From Allolobophora icterica (lineage: Eukaryota > Annelida > Clitellata > Crassiclitellata > Lumbricidae), in contig OY744605.1 of assembly GCA_963556255.1 (NCBI GenBank), forward strand, positions 33,141,463 through 33,205,462: a stretch of 64,000 nt of DNA, in the 5' to 3' direction. The notes under the pieces were generated by a model that saw nothing but the letters and a program-made list of their open reading frames with translations, had not been told where the DNA came from and ran no database searches. Of this stretch, positions 25,301-37,300 are shown piece by piece (the stretch's first letter is position 1; each line of letters starts with the position of its first letter). A program made the position numbers and the translations under genes.

Positions 25301-28300
25301 ATGTTGTAGTTCTGCATCTTTCCTGTGAGGACGGCCAGATTAACAAGCTCCCTCATCTGTCAATCACACACCATATTATAGGACATGAACTGCTACTTCA
25401 TAACTACGTGACATGAAACACGAGTTTCCTCTCTGCCATACACTACAAGATGAAAAATATAAAATTCACAGTTGATGGCCAATAGTGAAGTATTTTTCTT
25501 GACTTCATAAAGACCTGCAATTCAAATTCTGGTTATGGTAGAAATTCAGTTTTGGAATATTTTATTACTATTCTATAAATAATCAATTAAAACTGTAAAC
25601 CACAAGTGACCTGGTTAGAAAGCCTTTACAAATGCAGTTGCATACAAAACTACCCACAAAAGCATACCAATAATGTATGTATGGCGGCATCGTATGCATG
25701 TATCAAGACACTTAATATAGCGCCTGTTAGGTACCTCACAAAGACACTACATGATGACTAATATTTAAGAGGACCGCGCCTCAGATTTGCATTTCTGCGC
25801 CTTAGATTCGCATTCCCGCACCTCAGATTCGCATTTATGTGTGACTTTGCGCGCGTTAAAAATGTTTGTAATAATAATAATAATAATAATAATAATGAAT
25901 TTATATCTCAAGGCTAGCCATGTCCATAATACATTCCAGAGGAAGCAGTGGAATCACACCCAATCTCTCGCAATTTATATATATAGTCATTGAAACTGAC
26001 AAAGAGCACTGCCTACAGCATGGCTCTGCTCAACTGTACATACGTCAGTGCGTATGCTAGATAAAACACCTACATACAATCATATACAAGTGTTGTGCGG
26101 CACGGTGACCGATTGGTTAGAGCGCTTGGCCTGTAACGCGGAGAGTACGGGTTCGAGCCTCGCCCGAAGCAGTTACTGTGTAGGGACCTTGAGCAAGTCC
26201 TTCACTCACAAATGCTCTGCACCATCGACGTTCTGTCGTGTACATTTCTGAACTGTGGAAGGAGGACAATATCAAAATGCAGTTGTATTGTATTGTGTTG
26301 TAACAAAAATTCACCATATTTCAACCATTTTAAAAGATTTCCGAATATAAACCAAACACATAAGGTAAGCCCTTTCAAGCCCCACATATTATTAAGCAAA
26401 TTTCCTGAAATTAAAGGCTTTTCATACTTTCATGGTAGTTATGATGCTTACATTCTCGCGGCACATAAATCTTCTCTCCCGCAGCTGCTATTAGCTCTGA
26501 CAGCTCAAGGTGACTTCCTGTGCTCTGTCCCCGGTGCAGCTTCCACGATTGTCCATGCATTTACTGTTTCTCGGTTGGACTACTGCAGTGCCATATATGA
26601 TGGACTCCCGGCCTACCGGATTGAGCCCCTGAATAGAATCCTGCGTTCTGCTGCCCGCCTTGTAGGCCGCATCCCCACCCCATGTTCGCAGTGTCATTGG
26701 TCTCTCCAGTGTCTCCACTCAGCTGTGCAAGCTGAGGTTATTGTTCCCCGTGCGCAAACAGCCATACAGCAGCACCGTGCCTTCTCAGTGGCTGCCCCCA
26801 TGACCTGGAATGGGTTCCCTACCAGGCTACCACGCTCCACCAAATACCAACTGGTCATTTCATCTTGTTTCTTACTGTCCTCAAAACTGTGCTGTTTGAC
26901 CATGGTTGGCTGGGAGTGCTCCTGAGTAGGCAATCTCGAGGGGCACTACATAACAGTGTTTTGATAATAATAAAATAGCACTATAATAGCAAACAGTTAA
27001 TAAAACAGCATTAGGTAACAATGAATAAAACAAAAATATCATATTAAACCTCTCAAGGCTATTTAGAAACGTGATAACAGCATGCTCTCCCTTAAGTCTT
27101 GAAAGACATAATTAGACAACCTGCATGAGTAATGTCTCCTGATGGCCATCACCATGTGTCACGCAAGTCACCCAAGTCAAAGATGAACAGAGGTCAAAGT
27201 CAGAAAGGGCAAGGGGTCACCACCTGCCATGAAACTACTCCAGGCTGTCATGGCTATGAAGTGGAAAGACTTGGACAGAAAGGAAGAAGGTAGCAATAAA
27301 CAGAGTGAAAACAAGAGTTTCAATTCACAGAACTCTAATTCAACTTACGAAGCTGAAATACTTAGACAGAAATGCTAATTTATCCTAAAATTATATATAT
27401 CTGTTTAGCAATTTTACAGAAACTCCTCAAGCTCAGAAACTTTAAGTTCCTTTAGAAACAATGTTATAATTGGAAATAAGAAGCTGTTGTTCTTAATATA
27501 ATTTTTCAGTGGGTGTTGCCACTGTAATCCAGTTGGTGCCATACAAAATTAAGTAAAAGACATAGGACAATTTCTAGCAATATCATGACTGGTGGGCTCT
27601 CATGCACACATATATAACCCAACCAACAGAGTTCCATCCAAGGACGACAGTTGACAACATGTTCCGAGTTCCTAATCCATGTTATACTGATGATGAATAT
27701 TGCTGAATGAAGCATTCACAGCACTCAGTTAGGCTGACCAACTGGCACTCCCTGGGCTGATGGTATAAGACAGTGCATCTGGATATCACTCAGGCAACTG
27801 TGCAGGACAGGCATTCATCAGTCACTGGACCTCTCCAATCTCCACGGTGGATAACTGATGCAACTCCAAACACTTTGACTCATTGTTGTATCACCAAATC
27901 CTATATTTCTCTGTTCCAGACTGCTGTGCAGTTAAGCCTAGGGCTAAGACATTGACGCTGTTCAGTCGGGAACCAGTCTATCTGTTTCTGGTCTACCAAT
28001 TCAAAATGACATTCAGACTTTGGTAACATGTCTCCAAATCCCATCCAAAAAGCAAGAAATCCGAAACAGACTTAACACTTTAACGACGAGCGTGTACTAA
28101 AATATACGGAAAACTAATCCCTCTCGTCGTTAAAGGGTTAAAAAACAACTCCGGAATGCAGACTCAGACTCATGGTAGATGCACGAATATATGCGAATTA
28201 TCAGTCAAATTTGGCATATGAAGAACTAATGTATCAAAATGAGCCACAAAAGCCCTTATAACACCTAACAAAAACCAATCTCAACCGTTTTCGCTGAAAC

Positions 28301-31300
28301 TGCTAGATGTTTCAGCTCAAGCGCAGAAATGAAGAAAGTAAATAATGCATTTGTTAACAAGCCATACGTCGATCAGTCAGGCAAAGAATCGCAGAAACCA
28401 CAGCAATTCTAGCATTCCGTGGATTGCACGACTTACCAGCAGAATCGATTTACAATGTATCTTGGGAGATCTGCATGATAAACAAGATGCAGAAGAAACT
28501 GTGTAAAGCATTTCTGTTGTTCAAATGTTATAAAGCTGTGCTGAGGGTTTGCAGCAGGTGTTACACGAGTGTATGTACATTTCCTAATGCAATCTAATCA
28601 AAGTCAGTGTACTAATGCACCAGACATCAGATGGCTGCTGCCAAGCGGATCTGACAGGAAAGGCTCAGTTGGGCGGAAACCCAGTAATGCCTCCTCAGGC
28701 GGAACAGAGAAACAGCTGACAGACGGAAATGTGATCAGGAACCAATAGATTTGCTACAGCCATGATGCTCAGCTAACATTGACTTAGCAGGGTGAACATG
28801 CAGCAGAAGAAGACAATTATGGCTAAATAAATCCCAGATATATAGACACATGATACACATACAGACAACTCCTTAGCAACAACCATTGTCAAGCAAACAA
28901 TGAAAAGCAATTAACAACCATAAGAAAGTCTACAGGCGTCGAGGTCATCTCTCTCAGACCACAATGAAAGAAATATTAACAGCAAAATCAACATACTATT
29001 GTACTCCTCAAAGGACTGTTCCAAGAATGCACCACAGAGGCATTACAGGACATGACCTCCCAAACATACTATTGTACTCCTCAAAGGACTGTTCCAAGAA
29101 TGCACCACCGAGGCATTACAGGACATGACCTCCCAAACATACTATTGTACTCCTCAAAGGACTGTTCCAAGAATGCACCACAGAGGCATTACAGGACATG
29201 ACCTCCCAAAAGAACACATTTAAAACAAGCAGTCAACAAAACTCTGCCAAGTCTATTGCCAAACATAGGAAACATAAGCCGGTTTCCCTTTTGTTGAACT
29301 TGTCTTAACCATCATTGTAGAGATAGACAGCATAATGAAATCATGGTAGTCAAACAGGCCAGAAAAATACTTGCAACATATTTACTGTAAATCCACTAAA
29401 AGTTCCAATGTCTCTGTTTACAAAACTTGTCTCTGGCTGGCTATAAGTTCTATAAAACTCATTACGTTAAGATGCTCCAAGGGGCATAGAATGCTGTCAA
29501 GGTGACGAATCAAAACACTTTGCTCTAAATTGCAAAATTAGCAAAAAAGCAAAAGATCGCAGAAACCATGTGTCTAAAGCAGAGTTGGAAAATTGATCAC
29601 TGAAACAAAAAGAAATCAGTAAGAAGTCAGTCTAAACAGAGATATTTCAAATGAAACCAGAGAGCTAATTTAAACCCTTTTTACCAAAGAGAAATGAATC
29701 CTACAAAAAAAAAAATCTCCTAAATCTTCAAGCAGCTGTGTCAACAGTAACAAGGGCATAAATGCCAATTCAACAGCTAGGCACCTGTTTACTGTATTAA
29801 ACAGAAGGATTTAAACCATAGATGCTGTAAGAAAGGGCTTGCATGCTCTGCTTCTAAAGGCCATTACTTTTTTATGAAAAAGGATATACATCACAAAAAA
29901 GAGTTGAGTTAAGAAAGAATAGAAAGGGAAAGAAAACGCTGCCATTTCACCTTAATATGCTGTATCTAAAGTAAGCTTTAGAGCTGTCAAATCTCATAAC
30001 CTTTGGCAAGATTTCACTCTCCTTCCAGTCGTAAGCATTACCCATTATCCAGAATGAGATACCTTTGCTGACTGGGGTCAAACGATAATTTATTAAACGT
30101 TCACTGATTAAATAACCTTCAGATTAGATTTCGATCCAATTTCACAGCACACAGAGGCTCAGCCTTCTCAAGAATGACAATCATTCATCTTTTCTTAAGG
30201 CGTTGGATTAACTTTGCAAGCAGCCACAGTCAACTCTGATGGACATTTTTCCTGAAAGACTAAGACAGTAACTGACCAAAAAAATGTCACAATAATTCAA
30301 CTGAATCAGTCCCTAAGTGAATGCGTGTAACAGGAACTGAATCTCACACCTAACCGAATGCAAACAACCATGACGATTAATTTTAATTGATAGAGTGATC
30401 GGATAAATCAATCAACCTTAACAACTGGAACAATAGAGAAGATGTTGTCCCGTTGTATTTCGACGCGAGCCACCAATCTGTTTTCGACAGGTTGGCTAAA
30501 ATCTTTTTGATTTGTCATCTTTTCATATTCGAGCAGGATATTTATTCGTCCTCTGTCATCTCCGTATGCATCCTCATCCACTTCAAATATCCACTCAAAG
30601 ACATCCGTGATAGCTCTGCAGTAAATCACAAATTTATCACTTGTACATGCATATCCTCTATCCAAACAACAATTACAGCCATAACTATTACAACCCATTT
30701 AAATGCTCAATCTTCCTGAAACACTAACAATACACAATCATTTTAAATGTCCAAACAGACTGGATGATCGAGGATGATCAGAAACCACCCATCACTAAAT
30801 TTCACTGCCCAACGTGGATCCAATGTCTTCCGCAATTATAGCCACATGCAACAGGGAAATGTTACTGCATAAAATTAGCAACTGAATCACATTTCACAAA
30901 AGATGTTCCTAGCGGATGCAACATAATGACAGCTTCTTTCCTTACTAACAATCATCAGAGTGGTGGTGCTGGCAAGGACTGCTAAGTCAGGTATGCAGTG
31001 CTGAGCACAGTTAGCGCTTAGCTGGGTGACCATTCACATAATACCACTCCTGTTGGGGCAGCTTGGCTCACTAACCCACATGGATGGTAAATAAGTACCA
31101 AAAAAAGTGCTCCAATGTTTTCACTGATGTTGTTGTTGTGATTGTTCTTCAAACAAAAGATGTTAAAAGACCATGCTCCCAAAAGATTTCTATGCAGGCA
31201 TTTCAAAGTGTTTTCCCTTTGTGATCCTGGTGTCTTATATTCACTTTTTTTATTCACCAAAACCTCTGTGAAAACACGCCAAATAACTGTTCATCTGGAA

Positions 31301-34300
31301 AATCAAAAACGGTCTAATATTACAAGGTTTGTGAACAAAACTCCATGAAATTATGTTTAAACGGCAGCATGGGTTGCTGTAGCCAGATGACTATTTCTCA
31401 TGAATATTGATCGTATTTCTCCTTCCCTGAATCATACACGGTTTAGAAAAGCTGGTCAGTGTTCATAAATTCTATGTTATGCAGCACAGAAGCCAGGTCA
31501 CAGATGTATGTAACTGTCAGTTCTGTCTGAGAGGCCTCCATTGTCCAACACGCCACGGCATATAAGCTAAACTAAGAAACGTTTCTGCATAAATATTTAA
31601 GAGAGACTCATCAGAGGTGACCTGAAACCTGTGAAAGGTCAGGTATGGTAGTATAGATTGAGCTCTGCAAAATGTTTTTGTCCTCAGTGGTGTAGCATAA
31701 CAGTTATAGATTCTGTGACTGAACTGCAGACACAGCAATTTCAGTAAAACAACAGCTGGACAATTTTTCCTTGTAGGGTGGATGCATGACTAAAGACTAA
31801 TTGCTTTTTACAAATGAAGCAAGGCAACTGAATCCCGGAAGCACAGAACAAAGTCCTGATGACTCCATGTCTATTGTGATGCAACCTCAGACAGGCGACC
31901 TCTTGTCCACACTCAAGCAATTGTGATCTATGACACCAGGCTTTGTCCAATTTGATGCATGTAATGTAATGTTAATCACCGAAATTTCAGAGTGCCACAT
32001 AAAAGCCACGTCAGAGAGACCAGCTATAGAATTCACCAGAAATGTGGTGCATTCGACGTTGAAAACAATCCCCTATTTTCTGGACCTTCAGCAATGCTGG
32101 ATACCTGCATTGTTAGACTTACGTTTCACCCCTTGTTTTATTTCTTTTTTCTTTCTTGAGATAAGTTTTTGTGCACTTCTCTATGCAAGAGTTGCTAATG
32201 AGCAACCATTTCTATTCATGTTTATTGACATCCCACCGAAAAACCACAGTAAGTTACATCGAAACATGACAGTACAATTATCAAGATCTTAATTAACACA
32301 TGTCTTGTCAGCCTGTTAGGCGCCTGCTCATTTTTTTACTACTGCCCCTAGGGAGTGGAAGGTTAAGTCGACCTATAGGGGCCTATGGGTATCGAACCAC
32401 GAATTTTCAAGATCTAATGCTCTTCAGCCCATTCATCTACCCCTCCCAAGACTTTTGTATTTTTTCCAGCAAGTTGCTGTTCCACAAATTCCGTCATTTT
32501 TCCCGTTTGGTACTTGGCATGTAGATCTGCCTGTAGCTTCGTCAAAATGGAAAAATCCCATCCGGGTTATCTCGCTTCCTTCCGGCCGACATTCTTGATG
32601 AACTCATAATTTTACAATTTAACGATCAAACCAGATATAAAATGGCGTATGAAACTGAGGTCGTTGGCACGCAAATGGGACAATTATTAGGCAACGAAGA
32701 CCAAATATAGTATATTGCATCGAGAATGGTATGCACAGCGCCTTCATCTCAACTTAATGGATTACGTGTTTGGATCGCGTGCAATTTTACTTGCCTTCAT
32801 CTCAAACTTAAGCGCCATAAGAAGTAAAATGATTTTAGTTTTGAAAATAATTCTTAATTTCGTTCATAACTTTACTTAGGCAAATAACTCATAATTCAAT
32901 TCCTAATTTCGTTTTTGCTGCAGAAATAATTCCTACTTTTCGTTAATGAAATTGTTTAATTTTACTTCTAATTTCAGTTTTCGCTAATGAAAATATCACT
33001 GATTTAAACAAAATAAGTTACAGAGAACTACCAGAATTGGTTCTGGGTGAGATAGGGAAACTTACACCATCTAGGTTCCTTAAAATATTAACCTTAATAA
33101 TATATTCTCAAACTTCATTACATATGTAACAAGGCAAGCAATATTCATCCTCTCAGTAGCCAATCACATAACATATTCCCAGGGCTATTCATTCTAGAGC
33201 GATTTATCATGCAACTTTATGACACTATTAACCCATGGATTCCACATTCTTGAGCACCATTTCACTTATCATTCTTGTTACCTAAAGTACCAAAATGAAA
33301 ACTGCAGTATAGAATCAAGCTCAATCATAAGAAGGTTTTGATCAGTCAACAAACTTTGCATAAAACACTCCACAGTGGATTTGTCCTGCTAATCACAAGA
33401 TAGACTATCATTTAGTAAGAACCTCTGCCCTTCTGTAATTTGTAATGCTACCGAACAAATTCACTTACTGTCGAATACTAACTCAATTGTTTATTGAAAC
33501 CATCAGTGAAATTCATAATTATCAACCTCCATGCAGATAATGCTGGATAAATTTTCTAGTAATCTATGAAAAACCAAAAGCAAAAGCTAAAAAGTAAACC
33601 ACTTGTTTATACGCTTTTATAGAAAGTCCCCAACAGCACAGTCACAATATCAAAGGATCCATTGGAAAATTCACAAACACAACCACACAATAAAGGAAAT
33701 CTTTTTCTGTTAAAAGTTACCAGCTTGCAGTGGTACTCAATAGTCCCCGGCGCTGCCGCCATCCGCCGCCGCCGATAAGTCCTCAAGTCGAAACCAGTCG
33801 CTAAGCTATCGACTGCTAGCGACTTCGTTCACTTAATATTTTGCTCGTTGTTTTAATCGCGGTTTCCGAATTTCGATTTGACGAAGACATCAGCAGCAGG
33901 ACATGAGCAACATTTACAATACAACACAATATAATAATCGTTTGTTGAGGAAAACAAGCTGATATGCCGCAACTTAGCACATTATTAGAGAAAGTGTTTG
34001 CTCTATTAGTAAGAGTTCTTATAGAGAATATGGAGGTTATAGTTGTTGTTTCTTTTTTTGGTAAAGTGAATTTATGTATTCTATTACGAAGATGGGGTTG
34101 ATGATTACGAAGAGGGGCGAATAAACAGGGTGAGAATTTTCGGGGTTGAGGGTTCAATCCCTAGTCTTTCTTAGGACCCCACAGCTAAGTCTTCATTGCA
34201 CACCCCCGGGGTCGTTTCCAACCCTTTAGTTGTGCTGGTGTGATTTAACATTAATTGACAGTGAATCTTTGACAAACTGGAGAAATTCCCATGGTGCACA

Positions 34301-37300
34301 AGTATGCATTTTTGAATGTTCTCAATTAAGGAATTGATTTTGATTCGAGTTTGACTTGCAATACTGCTAGCGTTGAAATCATCCTGCTTTCAAATTTCGC
34401 TGACATCGGTTTGCAAAATACGAATAAAATGCTCAACTCCACATGGATCAAAGTCTAACCCCCAGTCTTTTTTCTACAATTATCACACTGGGAATAAGTG
34501 CCCATGATTCTCGTTCTCTGCCACTGCCTGAAAGAGCCAGGCATCAGCAGTTTCGGCCAACTGGTTGGCTGTAAGATTGGGTACTGCTAAAAAGTCCTCC
34601 ATGTTTCATTTGATTTATCAAGCGTTCAATTTCACGAATTCACATTAACATTAATTTCACGGTCATCGTTCTGTCCCCTGTCAGCATGCCCAAATTGAGC
34701 GGAGCCTATATTTCCTTATTGGACCCATATAGAGCTCATATGGGTTCCATCTAATGCCCACGGGATGACACGATCAGTACAGTATGCGATAAAATGCATT
34801 ATATTGTTAGGTAATCAGTTATGTCCAATAGACATACCTGATTACATGAGAAGTCGATAGCAAGTCGCTAAGTCAGTCGATAAGTCTAAGCGACTTAGTC
34901 AGTCGATAAGCATGCGACTTAGTCGACTGAGTCGCTAAGTCAGTCGCTAACTCATCAAGTCAGTCGCTAACTCCTTAGCGACTGACTCCGGGGACTAGTA
35001 CTCAATTACCACCTCTCTAGAAGATGGAGGTCTGAGTTGGCTGTATAGAAATGGGCTTGGTGTTGTTTAGCCTTGAGCAGTGTGTGTCTGCCAGCAGAGT
35101 GAAAACCGTGCAAAACTATCACATATTTCTAAGTTAAGCCACTTATAATGTAAAAGAGGATGTTTAAAGCACTCCTTTAAGCTACCTCTACTGAACCACT
35201 TCAAGCCAAAAATAGGGATATACCACCAGTGATTAAAAGAAATAACTGTTCAAAGGAAGCCAGAAATAGACTGTCATTGACAAGTGCTGTTTTGCACAAC
35301 CAGGTGCACTCTGATCTGTCAGCCACATGACAACTACATGTAACAACAAAAATAGCAACAGAAATTCCCCCTGAGAATGGAATTGACTGCCTCTCTCTTT
35401 GCGGCTGAAATTCACTTTCTACCTTGAAAAAGCGGCTCAAAACTCACTATTTATCCTTGGCTTTCAAGCACTTGGATATCTAACTGCATCTCCTCCTGGT
35501 GACTGACTATCCGCGACTCACATTCACATTTTTGTGTGACCGTGCATGACATGCATATGTTACAAATTTAATTAATAAATAATAATAATTAATAATAATA
35601 ATAACAATGCAATAACCTGTGGCCAGCCACAACACAGTGAAGCATGGCTAAAGGGTGCAATGGCTGGTTATGGGCATTTGTAATTTGGTCAACTATTGCA
35701 ATCTCTTTCAATAGCAATATTTAGCCTATCACCAATGGCCAAAGATACAAAACCATCGTCATGGGCCAATGATACAAAGCCATTATCACTTGCCAATGAT
35801 AAAAAGCCATTTTCACTTGCCAATGATAAAAAGCCATTTTCACTTGCCAATGATAAAAAGCCATTATCACTGGCCAATGATACAAAGCCATTATCACTGG
35901 CCAATGATACAAAGCCATTATCACTGGCCAATGATACAAAGCCATTATCACTGGCCAATGACACAAAGACTCATCAGTGGCCAATTACAAACATTACAAA
36001 GCCAATAACACTGGTCAGTGCTCCTTCATTAGAAAAATAAGCCATGCATTACTCGTTTCCTCATCATCAGTTTCATGAAACTGGGTGGCCAATTACCCGT
36101 TGCCTTGCTGCTTTGATTCAGTGCTAGGTTACTTTACCCTCTGACCGTGGCCACCGAAGCAGAAAAAGACTAGAAACGGCATAAAGTAACCGAACACACC
36201 AGTCCTACAATCGCATACAGTCAGCATTGTAGTCAAACCATATGGAACTGCTGAAGGGACAGACAGTAAATCACGAGAAATAAAATTCCAGAGTCTCGCC
36301 AGCAAACCGCTTCTGTGCTTACGATGGGAGCGACGAGCGACAGACACGCTCACTGCCTGGCTCGGAATGAAGAGATCCCCTGAGAACGGACGCAGATAGG
36401 CAAAGAATGCATACAAATTAGTGAGGCGCGCTGGAGGATGTCCCATGACATAGACAAGTGGGCTCACGAAACAACGGCTATTTATTAGAAAGCATATTGC
36501 ATGCAGCACCATGACATGATAAAATGGCAGAAACAAGTCATTGTGCTATATCCATGTGCAATAAAATGCATGTGGAAATTCTTATACAGCTTGATTTATT
36601 CGTACAAAGCTCAAATCTACCGACAGCATCAATATCCTAAAATTGATCTAAAAAGAAAACTGCTTCACTGTTGTCAGTATTGACCAGATGCTGCCATCTA
36701 TTGTGATTTCAGAGATCTTTGTGATTATATAAAACTACTTTGAAATCCTGAAGGATCCTTTCTACCTTAAGAAACAAAAAATAATAATAAGTCCATTGCC
36801 TTTTAAGGCACCTTTGCTCCGACGAAACGAGTTCTAGAATTCTTTTGTATTTTATGGATAATTTTTTAATTCTTGAGGAATCATATACATGTACATGTAC
36901 CTTGGGGTAAAATAATAATAATATAATAATATAATATTACTGCATGAAGACTGAAGAAACATGCAAATGCCATGAAAACTGAACCACAAAGACTAGACTC
37001 CACTTCAGGATTCAAACAGAGTATCACGTGACCTAACTAGCCAGAAATCGATGGACAAAAAACAAAAAAAGTAGTAAAATGTAGCAGATTTACAGGTTAA
37101 CCTAGATTTTGCATTATGTCTAAATTGAGTGTCATCTTTTCATAGAATTAGAAACACATTTCCAGATCTGAAAAGAACATCAAAACCAATATTTAATGAT
37201 GTAGATTTGCTTACAGTTTCACTACATTGTTGCCTCATGCAACTAGCCTATCTTTCTTTTTTCAGTTGCGCATGATGGAAAAGCAAGCACAGTGTTATCA

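Larger units (their letters stand above)
25357..30416 (-). other. TMEM132 intron 4
   Basis: 5060 bp packed with repeats: retroposon ends (25700-25897), SINE (26099-26290), decayed LINE (26440-26985), R1 copy (27590-28035), 62 bp MITE (28076-28137) and a 3 x 73 bp tandem repeat (28990-29208). 29210-30400 shows nothing recognisable. Confidence 0.8.

Noticed and set aside
26103..26170. A tRNA gene at the SINE head (also 47143-47210 and 32390-32460)
   Set aside because: A and B boxes are present but acceptor and anticodon stems do not close; they are tRNA-derived SINEs.
26212..26925. A 237-aa protein-coding gene
   Set aside because: The frame runs from a SINE into a decayed LINE C-terminus; a chance fusion of repeats.
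28990..29208. CRISPR array
   Set aside because: Contiguous 73 bp units without unique spacers in an animal intron; a plain tandem repeat.
35689..36040. Four overlapping small proteins on both strands
   Set aside because: Open only because the 27 bp repeat unit is a multiple of three without stops.
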